From Pelargonium tetragonum (lineage: Eukaryota > Streptophyta > Magnoliopsida > Geraniales > Geraniaceae): DNA of 64,000 nt. Where the stretch lies: NCBI GenBank assembly GCA_036897445.1, contig JAYMTL010000014.1, positions 62,001 through 126,000 of the forward strand. Reading direction: 5' to 3'. The notes beneath the pieces are model-generated. The model was not told the DNA's origin. It searched no databases and worked only from the letters and a program-made list of their open reading frames with translations. Of the stretch, positions 1 to 12,059 are shown one piece after another. Numbering within the stretch: the first letter of the stretch is position 1; each line of letters opens with the position of its first letter. A program made the position numbers and the translations under genes.

Positions 1-3000
1 AGCAAAAGAACCTCTTACTAGACACAAAAACTTCTCAAATAGGAATTTCAGAAAAAGGGATTCCTCGGTATACTGACCCTTGCTCGAAAGTTAAGCGTTA
101 AATTCAATTTTCTTTTTACTGAAAGTACTTTTAAAAAGATATATATCTCAAAGATAGGTAACTCTAAGTGTAAAGAAATCAGAGGTGCCCAGGTAGCTTT
201 TTATATTTTATATTTATAGAAGAGTTGCACTAAAGGGTCTCGGTTTGTTTTATTCTTTATTACAAAAAGTCAGTCTCCTTATTTTACAATATTTACTTCT
301 TCTGGGGATAAAGTAAAGAATAGAAGATAAATTGGTTATAAAATTCTCGAGTCTTACTCGTGTTTATCGGGTAGAGATCAAAGAGAAACTAGAAACCTTT
401 GCTTGGGGACTTCGCACTTACCAATATTATAATTATAGAAGTTTTAGTAAGAAAAGCTTTTCTTAGTCAACAAGCTAAACTTACGCTGCTTATGACCGAG
501 AACTTTCATCATATGTTATTTTTTATTCACTGTCTGTTAAAATCTTCTATAATTAAGAATTAAGGAGTTTTGCCCTGCCTTTTCTTTTAAACCCCAGATA
601 AAGTCAAAGTTTTCCTAAGTTCAGAATTCTTTCGAGGGGGTTCTTTAACGTATAATCTAGTTAATGAAATAGGGTATCTTTAGCTTAGTAACAAAATCTA
701 CTGGGACAAAAGGGTGGTCAAAATAAATATAAATAAAGAAGTAGGCTTAGCGGGTAAGAACCTTTCATTATATAAGTTAGGCATCGGCTTTTAGACTGTT
801 AGACTAGAAAAATTTAGCGGGATCTTCCTATTTCGGTTCCTTTTCTGTATTTATTATTATGGAAGAAGTCCTTTTGATTGATTCTATTTTCAGAGCAGCT
901 TTTTTACTTTTACTAGGCTAAGAATTTCTGATTTTCTGGGCTTTGAAAAAAAAAAACTAGAATAATAAACATAATTAGGGACCGCTTTACTTTGATCTAG
1001 ATCCTGCAAGTGTAGTGTAAATGTAAATAAGTAGAGCTTCGAAAGACACTTAATTAAATAATATATATAAAGCCTTTTAGAAACAATATACAGATTCTTA
1101 GAAGATTTATTCTTCAATTCTATCAAAAAAGAAGTCAAGATATAATGCTAAGTCAAAAGCAAGAGTAAGTCTAAGTACAAATCAGGGTACTGAAGTTACA
1201 TATTTAGCTATGAGGCTCTGTCTTATGACTTATGAGTTCCTGCACTAAGAGAGCTTTTTCATTTTCATATCAGTCTTTCAAATTTCTAGTATTGGGACGC
1301 GGTTATCAAAAGCACGTTACTTTTATCTTAGAACCCTTCAAAGTCTTTTTCATTCTATAACTACATTAAGCAGCTCCTTTTGTTCGGCAAGGGAATAACT
1401 ACCTTTTGTCTAGTAGTGTAAACACGTGTCAGTTTTAAGGTTTCACTCCGTTATTTTCTTAACCAGAATCCTAGTAATTTAAAGTATAAGTTGCAAAAAA
1501 TTCTTGACGAGGAATTAGGTTCTCTAGTAAAATCAGGGTTCAAAGCAGCAAGATCTTGTCAGAGTTTTCAGTATGAACTCTTATACTGAAGAAAGTCCCC
1601 GTTATAGAACGGCCTATAAACGTGTATATTTAGGTATTTTATGAGTTAAAATGCTAAGATAACCTGAAGGAATACGAGTCCTTAAATATATGCAGATTTA
1701 CCCGCTATCAGAGGAATTGCTGGGATTAAACTGCCAGGAATATCCTAATGAAGTTTATGTAGACGCACCCCGAAAAGTTTTTGCGGGTGTATGGTTCTAT
1801 ACTAAGGCATAAGTACCCGGGTTCCTTTTATAGTACAATTTTAAAGAGTCGTTTTATTCGTAACAAGTTTATAGTTTTTTTTACAAACTTTTTTAGTTGC
1901 CTATATTCAGCTGCTCTAAAGAAATTAAACTTTGACACTTAATCAAATCTTTTACTTTTTTTTTACTGCCGGGTTTAACAGATGATAGAGCCTTATCCCT
2001 ATAAAGCTTAAACTTATGTAGACTTACTTAAATATCCTCCATTTTAAAAATTCGAATGAGCATAGTAGGAGTGCTTAAAGTGTAAAAGAAGTTTAAGCCG
2101 ATTATAGTATTAAACCAAAATAGAGGAACCCTTTGGGGAAGGGTCCCGCTAAGAATTAAGAGTAAACAAAGTCTTTCCGAAGCTAAGTTTACCTTAAGGG
2201 GTTTCCTTTTTGTACCTAAAGAGAAAAGTACGAGGATCCTTATAAATATTAAAGAAACAAATCCTAACCTTATAGTGGTAACCCGGGTTCTTAACCCGTT
2301 TTGTTTTGACACTCGATAACACAAAATAAGTAAAAGATTATATAAAGTTTGTAGGGTCCTTTTCGTAAGCTTTATAGCACTTTAACAGGGTGGATGATTT
2401 TTCTCCTTAAAAAATCTTTTGAAGGATTTTACTGAAAACCTTATTTGCTTTGCTATCCCGCCCGATAGCTTATAAAATTGCGAGATAATGAGAAGAGAGC
2501 ACTCCTATTTGTAGAACACAGATATCGAATTTGCCGTTGCTCTTATAGTGAGCTAAGTTTAACTCCTTTTTAGTCCTGGAAAAAAAAGTCCAGTCTCAAT
2601 CCAGGCTGCCTGAAAAAACGCACCTCTAATAGACTTTTGACAAGAGATCAAGTACTTTTTAATCAGTAACTTTTTGTAAACCCCTCTATAAGTTTTTCCA
2701 CATTTTTTACTCAAGGGTAGGTCTACCAAGTAAACGTCTTCAAAATCGTATCACATTCGGATCAAGGAGCCCCCGAAAATAGGTGTAACTCTCTTTTTGT
2801 ATATAGTTTAAAGTAGGAACTCGAGATTTCTCTGGTACTCATGAGAGTATCCACTAATAAAAAAACGATGTAAGAATTCCTTTCGAATTACACCCTTAAT
2901 TTATTACTCAATCAGCAACAAAATTCTAATTCAATAAGAAAGAGACGTTTCTAAAAGCAGTGTCTAAGATTGACAAAGTACTCTACTTCGTTCAGGCTTC

Positions 3001-5479
3001 CAAGAGTCGAGGTCGAGACAGATTCTTTCATTTAGATTAAATAGAAATTTTTTAGTTATCATCAAGCTAACCGGATATACTAAGTGGGAAAGTCCTTTTA
3101 CGTTTAGAAGTTTTGTAGACTCACTAAAAAGGATTGCTTCTTCCTTGATTAGATTCACCCCGATTCAGTTTCAATTAAGGAAGACTATACTGTTTGGTTA
3201 CCAAGAGTAAGGGAAACCCCTTTGATATATTAATAATCTTCCTTTAGATAGAGAAACAACAAGCCCTAGCCTTGACTACTCTTGGAGATTTAGTCTCAGA
3301 TTTCGACTTTTTTGCACCAATTTTATATACCTACAGCGCTAATTAGGGAAGCTCTTCTAATTCTCTAGGTTTACCTCTACTTATTTAGAAAAGCATGGTA
3401 ATGACTCCAAGAGCCCTTTGATAAAATCCACCTTCCTTAAGAGGCCTCTCTCCTCTCTGTAGCAGTATACAAATAAAGAAAGAGAGGAATCTCCCCTAAG
3501 TTAAGAAGACTCTCGCATATGATACAATTGGGACTCTATGTGAAGGGGTCGTCTAGTTAACAAAGAGCAAGGCCTATAGTCTAAATAATTGTAATTTGCT
3601 AAGGTAAGTTCATTAACAAAACAAGTAGCTATGTTAAGGGTTAAGGCTGGCTTTTAGCACTCTCGAAGTGAGGTAAGGAAAAGTAAGTGAGGGATATTTA
3701 GGGATTTTAGAATATAAAATTAGGTAGGATAGCAAGCCCTTTACCAAAAAGTATAGGTTTCAAAGCAAAAGTTTTCTTAGAAGATTACAAGTATTATAAA
3801 TTCAATCTTAATTTAGAGTTCCGAGGAAACTTGTTTAACAGTAAAGATTCGTAACACAAGCTCCATACACGGGCAAACCTACTAAGAGCCGCCCTAAAGG
3901 CGAGTATCCTATATTAAAAAGTATATAATTTTCATACAACTTTACAAGGTTCCTTTTATCTTTATAGCCTATGGTAGAGCCGGTACAAATGAGGAATAAA
4001 TATGTACTTAAAGCCTAAAGGAGATGGAGATCCAAGACTCCTAATTAGTCAAGGGAAAGGCTTTATAAAAGGTCCTTCCTTTAAGAAAACCTCCTATATA
4101 TCTATATATATTGGACTTTCAACAAAAAGGGAAGGCTGACACTTCAAACTCCTGTGTTTTAAAATGCTTTTTTAGATAGTTCAACCTTTCGGTAAATAAG
4201 TTCGTAAATCTAAGCAAAAACCTTTTGTACTAAGATAGGGAATATCCTGGAATTTTCGTAAGGGAGCCCTTTACTAAGCAGAAAGCTTTTTTAGATTTAG
4301 ATATCGGAGCAAGGATTATTCTCTGAGAGACAGTGCCCCATGAGGCGATACTCAAGATCCTAGCAATATTATATTAAAGTTCAGCTTGCAAGTCCCTCTA
4401 TTTTAAGTTTAAGTCGAGTTAACTTTATGGTTTAAACAACTACTAGGGCAGTTTTTGTAACTTCCAAGTCTCCAGAGAATTCCCAGAGGAAGTGAGTTAA
4501 AAAGCGAAATGAGATTCCAGTTTAAAGGTGTTGTACAATCCGCACTTGGGATATTTAGAAAATAAAACCGGATTTAACCCCTGTACAGAAACTAAAAAGG
4601 GATCCTTTTACATATGGGCTAGGGAGGTGCAAAAGTTACGGGGCACGCTTTGTAATATGGGCTTCCTTTATTACGTAGACTTCGGGTAGCGGCGGGGAGA
4701 CACAAGGTTTAAATACAAAATTTCTTTTTATTCCGATCGACTCTTTCATTTTTTGTGGTTCATATGCAGCGGGTTTCCGGCTAGAGGAAATGTCCTAGTT
4801 CTTTTTTCTTAAGAGCAGTTAGTTAGATGAAATCTCAATGAAATCCTGGGTCCCTTTTAGCCAAGAGTTAAGGGAGCCCCTTCTTCTTTTCCAGTTGTAA
4901 AGGAAAGTTAAAGCTTAAAGGAATTCCTAAGTTACCTTTTAGTTAGAAAGTTAAAGTTAAAGTATGAAAAAAATTTTTTTAGACCCTAAAAAAATATGCT
5001 ATAAAGGCGGTTCTTTAGGGTTTAGTGTTGACAATATCAATCCCGGCTATAGTGTTTGCACTGTGTCTCTTGTCTTCTTGAATCTGTCAGGTATTCTCCA
5101 AAATTTGGGTAGTAACTTATAAAGGCCTTGGTCCTCGTAAATTACATATAAAGGGGGTCTGTAGCTTTGCGGGAAACTAGGAAACATGAAAGCAACCCTT
5201 ACTTGAACTTTAATAGCTGCTTCAATTTTGAAAGGAATAAAGGATACTGTACGATCATTTACGTGCGCTAAAACATTAGTGTGCCCTGTAAGGGTTTGAT
5301 TTTTTACGTTTTAGTTAGAGTTCGCTTCCCTATTTTTTTATTATCCACCTTTTTCTTTTTATGAAACTGCCTATCAAGAAAATACCTATATGCTCGTTAG
5401 TTGAAACTTTTTTCACTTGAAACCTTAATTCTTTGGACTTTCTACTTTTTCAAAGGAACACAAGCTTACCAGCTCTAAT
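1..5479. other. AT-rich non-coding background (texture X)
   Basis: No gene is supported in this stretch. The frames that stay open are under 100 codons, have no recognisable family motif and lie in DNA of the same composition as their surroundings. The sequence is built of purine runs followed by pyrimidine runs, with most pyrimidine-to-purine steps being TpA. I see no RNA gene and no clear tandem repeat beyond short AT runs near 4090-4110. The best reading is decayed, possibly RIP-altered, intergenic or heterochromatic DNA. Confidence 0.7.
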
Positions 5480-5629
5480 TTCAAATTCAGGAAGAAGGTG
5501 TGGCTCATATAAGAAGGGTATTCAAAGAAAGAGGTACAGAGGTAAGAAAGTCAGTTCAGCCAGAATCAGCTAGGTCAGAATCCGAATAAGAAGTAAGTCG
5601 AAGAATTAAGAAAAGCTTGCAATAAAAGA
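5480..5629 (+). repeat. Family-A dispersed repeat, fragment E
   Basis: This short purine-rich patch differs from the background: it is rich in AAG, GAA and CAG steps and has normal CpA. It carries words such as GTCAGTTCAGCCAGAATCAG and AGAAGTAAGTCG that recur in the larger segment at 6170-7270, where the same Lys/Ser/Glu-type codon texture is found. I infer that it is a small diverged fragment of the same repeat. Its edges are judged by texture only and could be off by 50 bases or more. Confidence 0.35.
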
Positions 5630-5706
5630 AATTGAGCGTCGACTCGAACCCTTGCAATTCCGTTCTTTACATTTATGCTTTACCAATTACATTAAGCTCT
5701 ATCTAA
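5630..5706 (-). pseudogene. tRNA-like relic with T-loop and D-arm signatures
   Basis: On the minus strand a D-arm-like piece (AGCTTAATG, then TTGGTAAAGCA) is followed at about tRNA spacing by GGGTTCGAGTC, a typical T-loop. The bases after the T-loop do not pair with those before it, and neither the acceptor nor the anticodon stem forms. The D-arm wording resembles mitochondrial or bacterial-type tRNAs such as tRNA-Gly, with a small insertion. I take it as a broken tRNA-derived sequence; a chance match of the two short consensus blocks is also possible. It is unlikely to be functional. Confidence 0.25.
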
Positions 5707-6169
5707 GCTACTTCAAAGCTCTCTATTTTGAGATTGATCTATTTTCATTCTTTCATTCTCTCATTATCTAAGTTCTTTCTTTTTCTTTTTACTAGGGATC
5801 AAATTTCCCACGTTTCTATTCCAAATCAAGCAAAAGGGTTCTCTTTTAGAGGGATCTTGAGAAGTTTTCTTTCTGTATGTATAGGGGAAGATTAGCTTTT
5901 ACAAAACTGGTATGCATTTCATTAGCTAAAAAGGGCTTTAGGATTTTTATCGAATTCTGTACAGGAATTTTTCGAGGTTTACCAACCAACATAAAAACAT
6001 AGATAGAAGTTTTCGTACCAATTTTCCGATAAAAATGTAGGTAAGATTTATCTTTCGACGAAAGTCCTACTTTTTGAAACTTTCCGAAAAGATAACCAAT
6101 TATTGAGTACCTCTTGACTCTACCATTACCTTATAAGCCTTCCCTCTCGATTGATAAAAACATAACACA
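5707..6169. other. AT-rich non-coding background
   Basis: The first part is pyrimidine-rich (repeated TTCATTC and TTCTTTC steps near 5740-5790). The rest has ordinary background texture. No open frame, RNA gene or repeat could be supported here. Confidence 0.6.
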
Positions 6170-7270
6170 AAGAGGAAGATCCCCTATAGTACATACTAAC
6201 AAACTAGTACAAATAGGAAGGATAGGTAAGACAATCCACTACAAACAATAAGAAGAAGGTTACTCTAACTCAAGGGAAGACTAAGAAGAAGACAAGTTAG
6301 CTCATAGGGCAGGTATCTGTAGTATAGCTTATATTTATATGAAGAGTAAGATTTTAGCTGCAATCATAGGCATAGCTCAGAAGAAGAAGAAGTAAGTAAC
6401 TCAGTTACGTCAGATAAGCCAGAATCAAAGTCAGAAGAGTCAGTCTCAGGTGTAGGTATGTTATCCCCGCGCACTCTATTCAGTACTAGAACTATAACCT
6501 CGTAAACTAGAAGGTGAACTCGGTAATATGTATTACTTCCCATATTTCTAAGGGCTGCACCTTCTCAATCGATAAACTCACAGCACAAGATAAATCTTGC
6601 CTTATAGCACTAACACTAGAAAACAGCACCGTCTCTAGTATACCTAGCTATCTCTATAACCAGCTTATACACTAGCTTACCTATAGACGCCATTTAGCGA
6701 TTATATAGGACCTTGTCTGTGGTGGCAAAAACTTATGCAAACAGCCCCTTTACTTAATCCTTTATAAGAACAAAGAGTGATTAGATGATTAAGCTTTGGT
6801 TTGGCTAATCTTCCTAGCTACAAAGAATCTAGAACATCTAGCCCCAGATAGATAGAACAAAAGAAGAATACAACCTAGCTCTATCAGAGAATCTAACTCA
6901 AACAACAAAGTACAAATCTAGAACAAAGAAAGAAGAGTACAAAACGAAAGAAGTAGCTGCTTGCTGTAGCTCTATCCTGTGTTCAAGTTACTTATCTATT
7001 GCAATACATCTACCTACTAAACCCAAGAGGTTGACTCGGTTAGGTTGTACACTATCATATACATCTTAGGTTTCCATCTTCTTGATAAGCTCCCTTAGCA
7101 AAATTGAAAAATCTTTCCTATAGAATAAGACACTAATACAACAATATATATATATTATTAAAGGCTAACCCTCTTCCTATACCTCTAAATTCTACCTACT
7201 AATACTATACTTCTAATAGCTCCAAGAGCTGGGAAATCCCTATAAGTTACCTGGCTTCTATCTTCTTTTC
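6170..7270 (+). repeat. Family-A dispersed repeat, segment D (fossil element?)
   Basis: This is about 1.1 kb with a coding-like but decayed texture: AAGAAG and AAGTAAGTC purine words, then CTAGCTATC and TATACC words. The part at about 6438-6530 aligns by eye with 7652-7747 and, reversed, with 30688-30770. All three contain a version of GTAGGTATGTTATCC followed about 20 bases on by a TACTA-CAA-CTCC-AAACT-like string. A further shared word (CTCAATCGATAAACTCA near 6566) matches the reversed copy near 30670. The repeat looks like the remains of one element copied several times. It is broken; its family is unknown to me, and an LTR retroelement is only a possibility. Confidence 0.5.
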
Positions 7271-7790
7271 CCTTAATTATAAGTTAGGTATAGCTCCTAT
7301 CGCTCTTATAGTAGCTGCTACTGTCCCTGCTTCTGCTAAGTCTCCTTTCCTAACCCTAATAAAAGAAAGAATCTCAATACAAGGATACCGAGTACAAGCA
7401 TACAGAATCCAGGTCTAGGCCTAGCTCAAGGAAGTCTAAGTCAAACAAAGAATCTAAAGCATAAGTATTTGCGGTTAAGAAAGAATAAGAGGATAGGTAT
7501 GTTATTCCTCCTCTTACTGTTATGCCTGCTTCTCCTGTCAAGTCTACTGTTCCTACCCCTTCCTCTACTAATAAAGCAAAGAATACAGATACAGAATTGG
7601 TTAGGTTATTTAAGCCTTATTGTAAGTCGTCTAGGTCAACTAAGTCCGTTAAGTCAGAATCAGTTTCAGCTATAAGTGTCTTATCCTTCTCTTTTCAAAT
7701 TACTACAATACAACTCCTAAACTCTATAGTTTACTCGGTAACATTCATTCCTGTCCCACATAAAAATATCTGTCAATGGGATATCTAAAA
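7271..7790 (+). repeat. Family-A dispersed repeat, segments A and B
   Basis: Two related tracts lie side by side. The first (about 7290-7400) has GGTATAGCTCCTATCGCTC, then GCTACTGT, then CCTAATAAAAG. The second (about 7493-7700) has GGATAGGTATGTTATTCC, then CTACTAATAAAGCAAAG and AATACAGATACAGA, and ends with the core shared with segment D. An open stretch at 7522-7788 is rich in Ser, Pro, Thr and Lys (TVPTPSSTNKAKNTD), but I recognise no domain. Similar words in the same order at 9490-9650 show that these are copies of one sequence. I regard the open frame as part of a decayed repeat, not a gene. Confidence 0.5.
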
Positions 7791-9239
7791 GTCAAAAAAA
7801 TTCTGGCGGAAATGAAATATAGAAATATAATAGGATGTCAACAGATTCTCAAAAGCCTTTTTAGTGCCTCGATTTATCCGGGATAAAATCTTAGATGGGC
7901 TTCTCTGGGCTATATTTCGAAGCGAATAATTTGTAACATAAAGGGATCTAAAAACACGGTAAAGCCAGACAAGAAGCTTTACGTAATTATACCTGTCTTT
8001 GTAGACCCCTCATTAAAAAAACTAAGGACTGCTGCTCCTATGCTGTAAGTAAGAGAAAAACACTTTTAAAAATTAGAGAACTCCCACTTCAAGGACTTAT
8101 ATATAGAATTAAGCGAAACCTTTATACAACTTTAAGATTAAGAGGAGTGACTTCTAAACAACCAAATATAGCATTTACTTTAGTAAACAATGGAATTCTC
8201 TTATAACTTTCAAGGAGTATCCGATTGAGAGCAAAGGCCAAGAATCCTTTTCTTTAATATAACGACAAGAACCCGCTCCAGCAGTTGTAAACTCAAAAGC
8301 CCTAAAAAAAGGGTACCCGCGCTCTTCTAGAAAAAACTGGAATTCAATGCTTAATATTTTTAGGGATTTTTTTTACAACCTTTCGGTCGGAAACAAAGAC
8401 TATTAGGAGAATCCATTTGAGATTCAGTCCCAAGCAATTCTCTTATATTAAAGGAATGATAGTTTACCAGACTCACTAATAGATATATAACTTTCTCGTG
8501 CATTAAATCAACTATAACTTTGGTGCGAATCTAGAGAAAGATAGCAAGGGTCTATCCTATCTTTGTTTTAAACCTGTAATTAAATAAAGGTAAACTTCTG
8601 GATGATAGCGGATAAAATGAAAGATTATTAAAGGGAAGACTCTATATCTTAAGGGCCCCTTACCCGGAAAAGAAAAGTACACGGTATGCTCTAGGAGAAT
8701 ATTAAAGTGCCAGCCGAAGCATAAAAAAGAGAGAGATTTCAATATCTCCGTAGATTTACTACAAAACCAAAATTTCCTTTAAAAGAATACAAGGGGTTAG
8801 TCTTAGGACCACTTTGAGCTGCGTGAGACCTTTTTTTAGTAAATAAACATTTTTTGCGTTGTCAAGTCCCACTAAGCAGGCTTTAGAAAGCGCACCCCCT
8901 AAAGCTACCTATAAAGGTATTGAAGTGAATTCTTTTTTAGTATAACCCAGGGTTTGGAATTGCAATTAGAATTCTATAGAAAGTTTGCTGGGTGTAGCGT
9001 CGAAAAGGGAAATCCAGAATCACTTAGAAGTCTTTAAATCCCAGAATTTAGGACGTGAAAGACTATGTTAAAGATATTAGAAGGCGTTTCTTAGCTTACT
9101 AAAAGGAATCGAGGCCTGGTAAAGTAAAGTATACTTGAGAGGCGGTCGTAGGTTCGAAAAGCATTTATAAATTCTTATTTACTTAATATTAAAAGGTTAT
9201 CCTACCAACTTAGAAATCCCGAGAACCAGAGGAGTATAC
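7791..9239. other. AT-rich non-coding background (texture X)
   Basis: TpA-rich background. The one frame over 60 codons (minus strand, 8557-8742) shows no family resemblance and no compositional difference from its surroundings. I see nothing else in this stretch. Confidence 0.65.
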
Positions 9240-9790
9240 CTTATACAAAAGAAAAAATCAATCCTATCTACTGCCTATATCTATTAGACTCTATTCCACA
9301 ACTAAAGAACTAATAGAGATACTAAAAACTAAGACTCGAATACAACTCTAAGCTATGGCTACGGCAGGCGACAAGGCTAAAAGAGGCCGCTAAGACATAA
9401 ACCAGCTACCTCTCTGTCTCCATATTATATCTCCTATGTCCCTTACTTACTATAGAGCTTCCCTAGGCGTACTACCTCTCCAATGTTCCTACTTTCCTTA
9501 TTACGAGTACTTCTAGGTACAGCTACTGTTAATGTTAATAAAAGACAAAGAATACAGACTAAGAAAGATAAAGTCAAGATAAAGAAAGTCAGTAACTCGT
9601 AACAAGGAAGTAAAACAAGAATTGGTGTAGGTTATATGGTATCCCTGCGTTTAAAGTCTTAGAGTAACCTATCCACAAGTAGTCTTTAGGAATTAGGAAG
9701 TTGGTATTCTGAGCTTGTTCATAAAAGAAAAGTAGATTCCCCAAAAATCCCTTACTACGTGTCAGTCGATAAGGTAGACTATATCACTAC
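9240..9790 (+). repeat. Family-A dispersed repeat, segment C
   Basis: This patch repeats the order of words in the segment at 7490-7690: GGTACAGCTACTGTTAATG, then TTAATAAAAGACAAAGAA with ATACAGAC, then AAAGTCAGTAACTCG, then GTGTAGGTTATATGGTATCC. The last word is the same landmark (GTGTAGGTATGTTATCC) as in segment D at about 6450. The first 250 bases share the texture but I could not align them. It is decayed, with only short open stretches. Confidence 0.45.
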
Positions 9791-12059
9791 CAGTTCAGTG
9801 TCCTTCCTCCCAGCCAATAAGCAAAAAAGGGCCCCCGAGAGCTCTATCCCCAAGTTTTTTTGATAACTCTAAAAAAAGGTTCCTACTAGCTTTGACTTTC
9901 TTCAGGCAATCCTATTAAGTCCTAATTTTTTCTTAGGATGCCCCATAACGAGTATATATTAACTTTTTGGAACACCTCAATTACTAGAAAACACTAGATT
10001 CTAATCTTAAAAGACAAAAGAATCCTTTTATTTCATTTTATAGTATAGTTATTCTACAAGAATATCAAAAAGAGGGAGATCTTCCTTTTTTATCCAAGTC
10101 AAGTTATACCGGGCTATTCCAGTTAAGGAAAGTCAGAGGATCCTTTAAAGACTTGAAATAAAATCTAAGTTTATTCCACTTGTGTTAAGAACACAGCAAA
10201 ATGAAGTAAGAAAGATAAGGGGTCCAGTGAAGCAAAAACCCTTTTATTGACGGGGCCCTCTTGGTCGAAAACTTATGCGTTTAAATAAAGGAACTCCTCT
10301 ATATTCTTTTTACGATTTACCGGATTACGCTTATTAATAATAATTGAAATAACAAAAAAAGGAGGAAACCAAAAAGCTATTGTAAAAATAAAGAGCTCAG
10401 TGTCCAGTACACTCTCAACCGAAACTCTGATAATATAAGTGTTTACCTTGTCAAAGCTAAAAGAGTCAAAATACTGTACTTCAGAAGGAGTTTCTAAATT
10501 ACAGAGAAGCTACTAAAAGCATCCTAATTTAAGATAAGCTCTTCGGCTTTTCAGCGACAAAAAAAGGTAGTGATCCTTGAATAGGAGGGTCCCCTTAGAA
10601 AGGGGTCTTGTTAAAAGTTTTTGTAAAAGGTTCTTATTTCTTTCTACAAACTAAACCGAGATAAGTATCTTAAAAAGGGTGTTATATATGTCATAAACAT
10701 ATCATATAGTGTATAAAGGATAAAAATTCGGATTTCCAACCAGGTAAAAAGCCATAAAAGCAAGCAAGAAAAAATCTTACAAAAGTGGTGCTATTTCCTA
10801 TAAATAAGCTTCTTTTTTTCAAATACCAAAAGGGTTATAGAAAAAACTATGTTCGAACAATAAGAACTTCTTACTTATTTAGCGCGCATATCTTGCTTAA
10901 CTAGATTTCCAAGATCTTTATAGAGAGGTAAACGTGCTTTAATTTTCATTAGGCTTAAAAAAAAAGAGGGGGCTCGATTCAGCTCACGGGGTTCCTACTG
11001 GATTTTCACGAAAGCTATAATTCCAAATTGCTATCCTTATTACTAGTACATCCAGCTTACTTATAACTTTAATAATAAGCAAAATCTCTTTAATAGTACT
11101 GCTTTAGCTTTTATACTGGTAGGTTCAGGGAATCCCTTCTTTAATTTATCTGAAGCCCCCTTACCTTAACCGATTATGGACTAACTCAAGTTTATATATA
11201 GTATTAACCAAACAAATTTGTATACATGGAAAAGTCTCCTATAAAAACTACTGACTATATAAAGCAAGCCTAAACTCAATTTTAAATGAAAGATATGAGT
11301 AAGGAAACCCTTTCTTTTAATACTTACCAAATAAAGAATGCTGCTAGCTGAAAGGGAGTTTACTATGACAGAGGTACCTAGGGTATTCTATTTTGAAACT
11401 CCGACTTCTATCTAATTGTATTTAACTCGTTGGATTGAGGAATTATAGATTCCAGGCCCAGAATTTTGACAAGAGTCCGGAACTCCTTTATAACTACTAT
11501 ATTATTAAGGTTAAGGGATTCCTTTTTAGACTTAATTCGTAAGATAAACCCTTGAGATGAGAAACTAGTTTGATTTTTATACTTTTACTTTGCTTTATCA
11601 TGACGGTAAAGCCGGCTCCGTATACTATATATAGAGTTCTTCTTCAGTTACTCCTTTTCAGTAGCATCCCTTGTTCTGTACAAAGCAATAAGTTTTTGCG
11701 TTACGTATAAGAGGGCCAAAACAAAGAAGAAAACTAAAATACCTAATATGAGCTTCTCAAAAACTAGTATTATACTTTAGGCTGCTCTAGACAAGGGCTC
11801 TTATAAATATAAAGAACTTTACCTTTAACCTAAAACTACTTGTACTCAAAATGAATGTATCTCAGAGAAACATAATAAATTGCTAGCCCTTAGTACTACA
11901 AATCCTATCTATGGGACATATCTTTAATCTACTGCCTCTTTTACAGACTGAATGAAAATTTCACCCTAAAAAGGGACCCCCTAAACACTCTAAAGAAAGA
12001 TCCACTACTTTGGTTACTAGTCCCCTATTTATATTATAGTTCGTTTTGATCTCTTATGC
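9791..12059. other. AT-rich non-coding background (texture X)
   Basis: I see no gene, RNA or repeat here. The stretch is dense in words of the form purine-run, GG, one to three bases, CC, pyrimidine-run, as in most of the window; the dinucleotide skew probably accounts for these. Confidence 0.65.

Noticed and set aside
9095-9165. GGTCGTAGGTTCGAA, resembling the T arm of tRNA-Asn, with GGTAAAG upstream
   Set aside because: The T stem does not close, no T33-anticodon arrangement exists and no acceptor stem forms.
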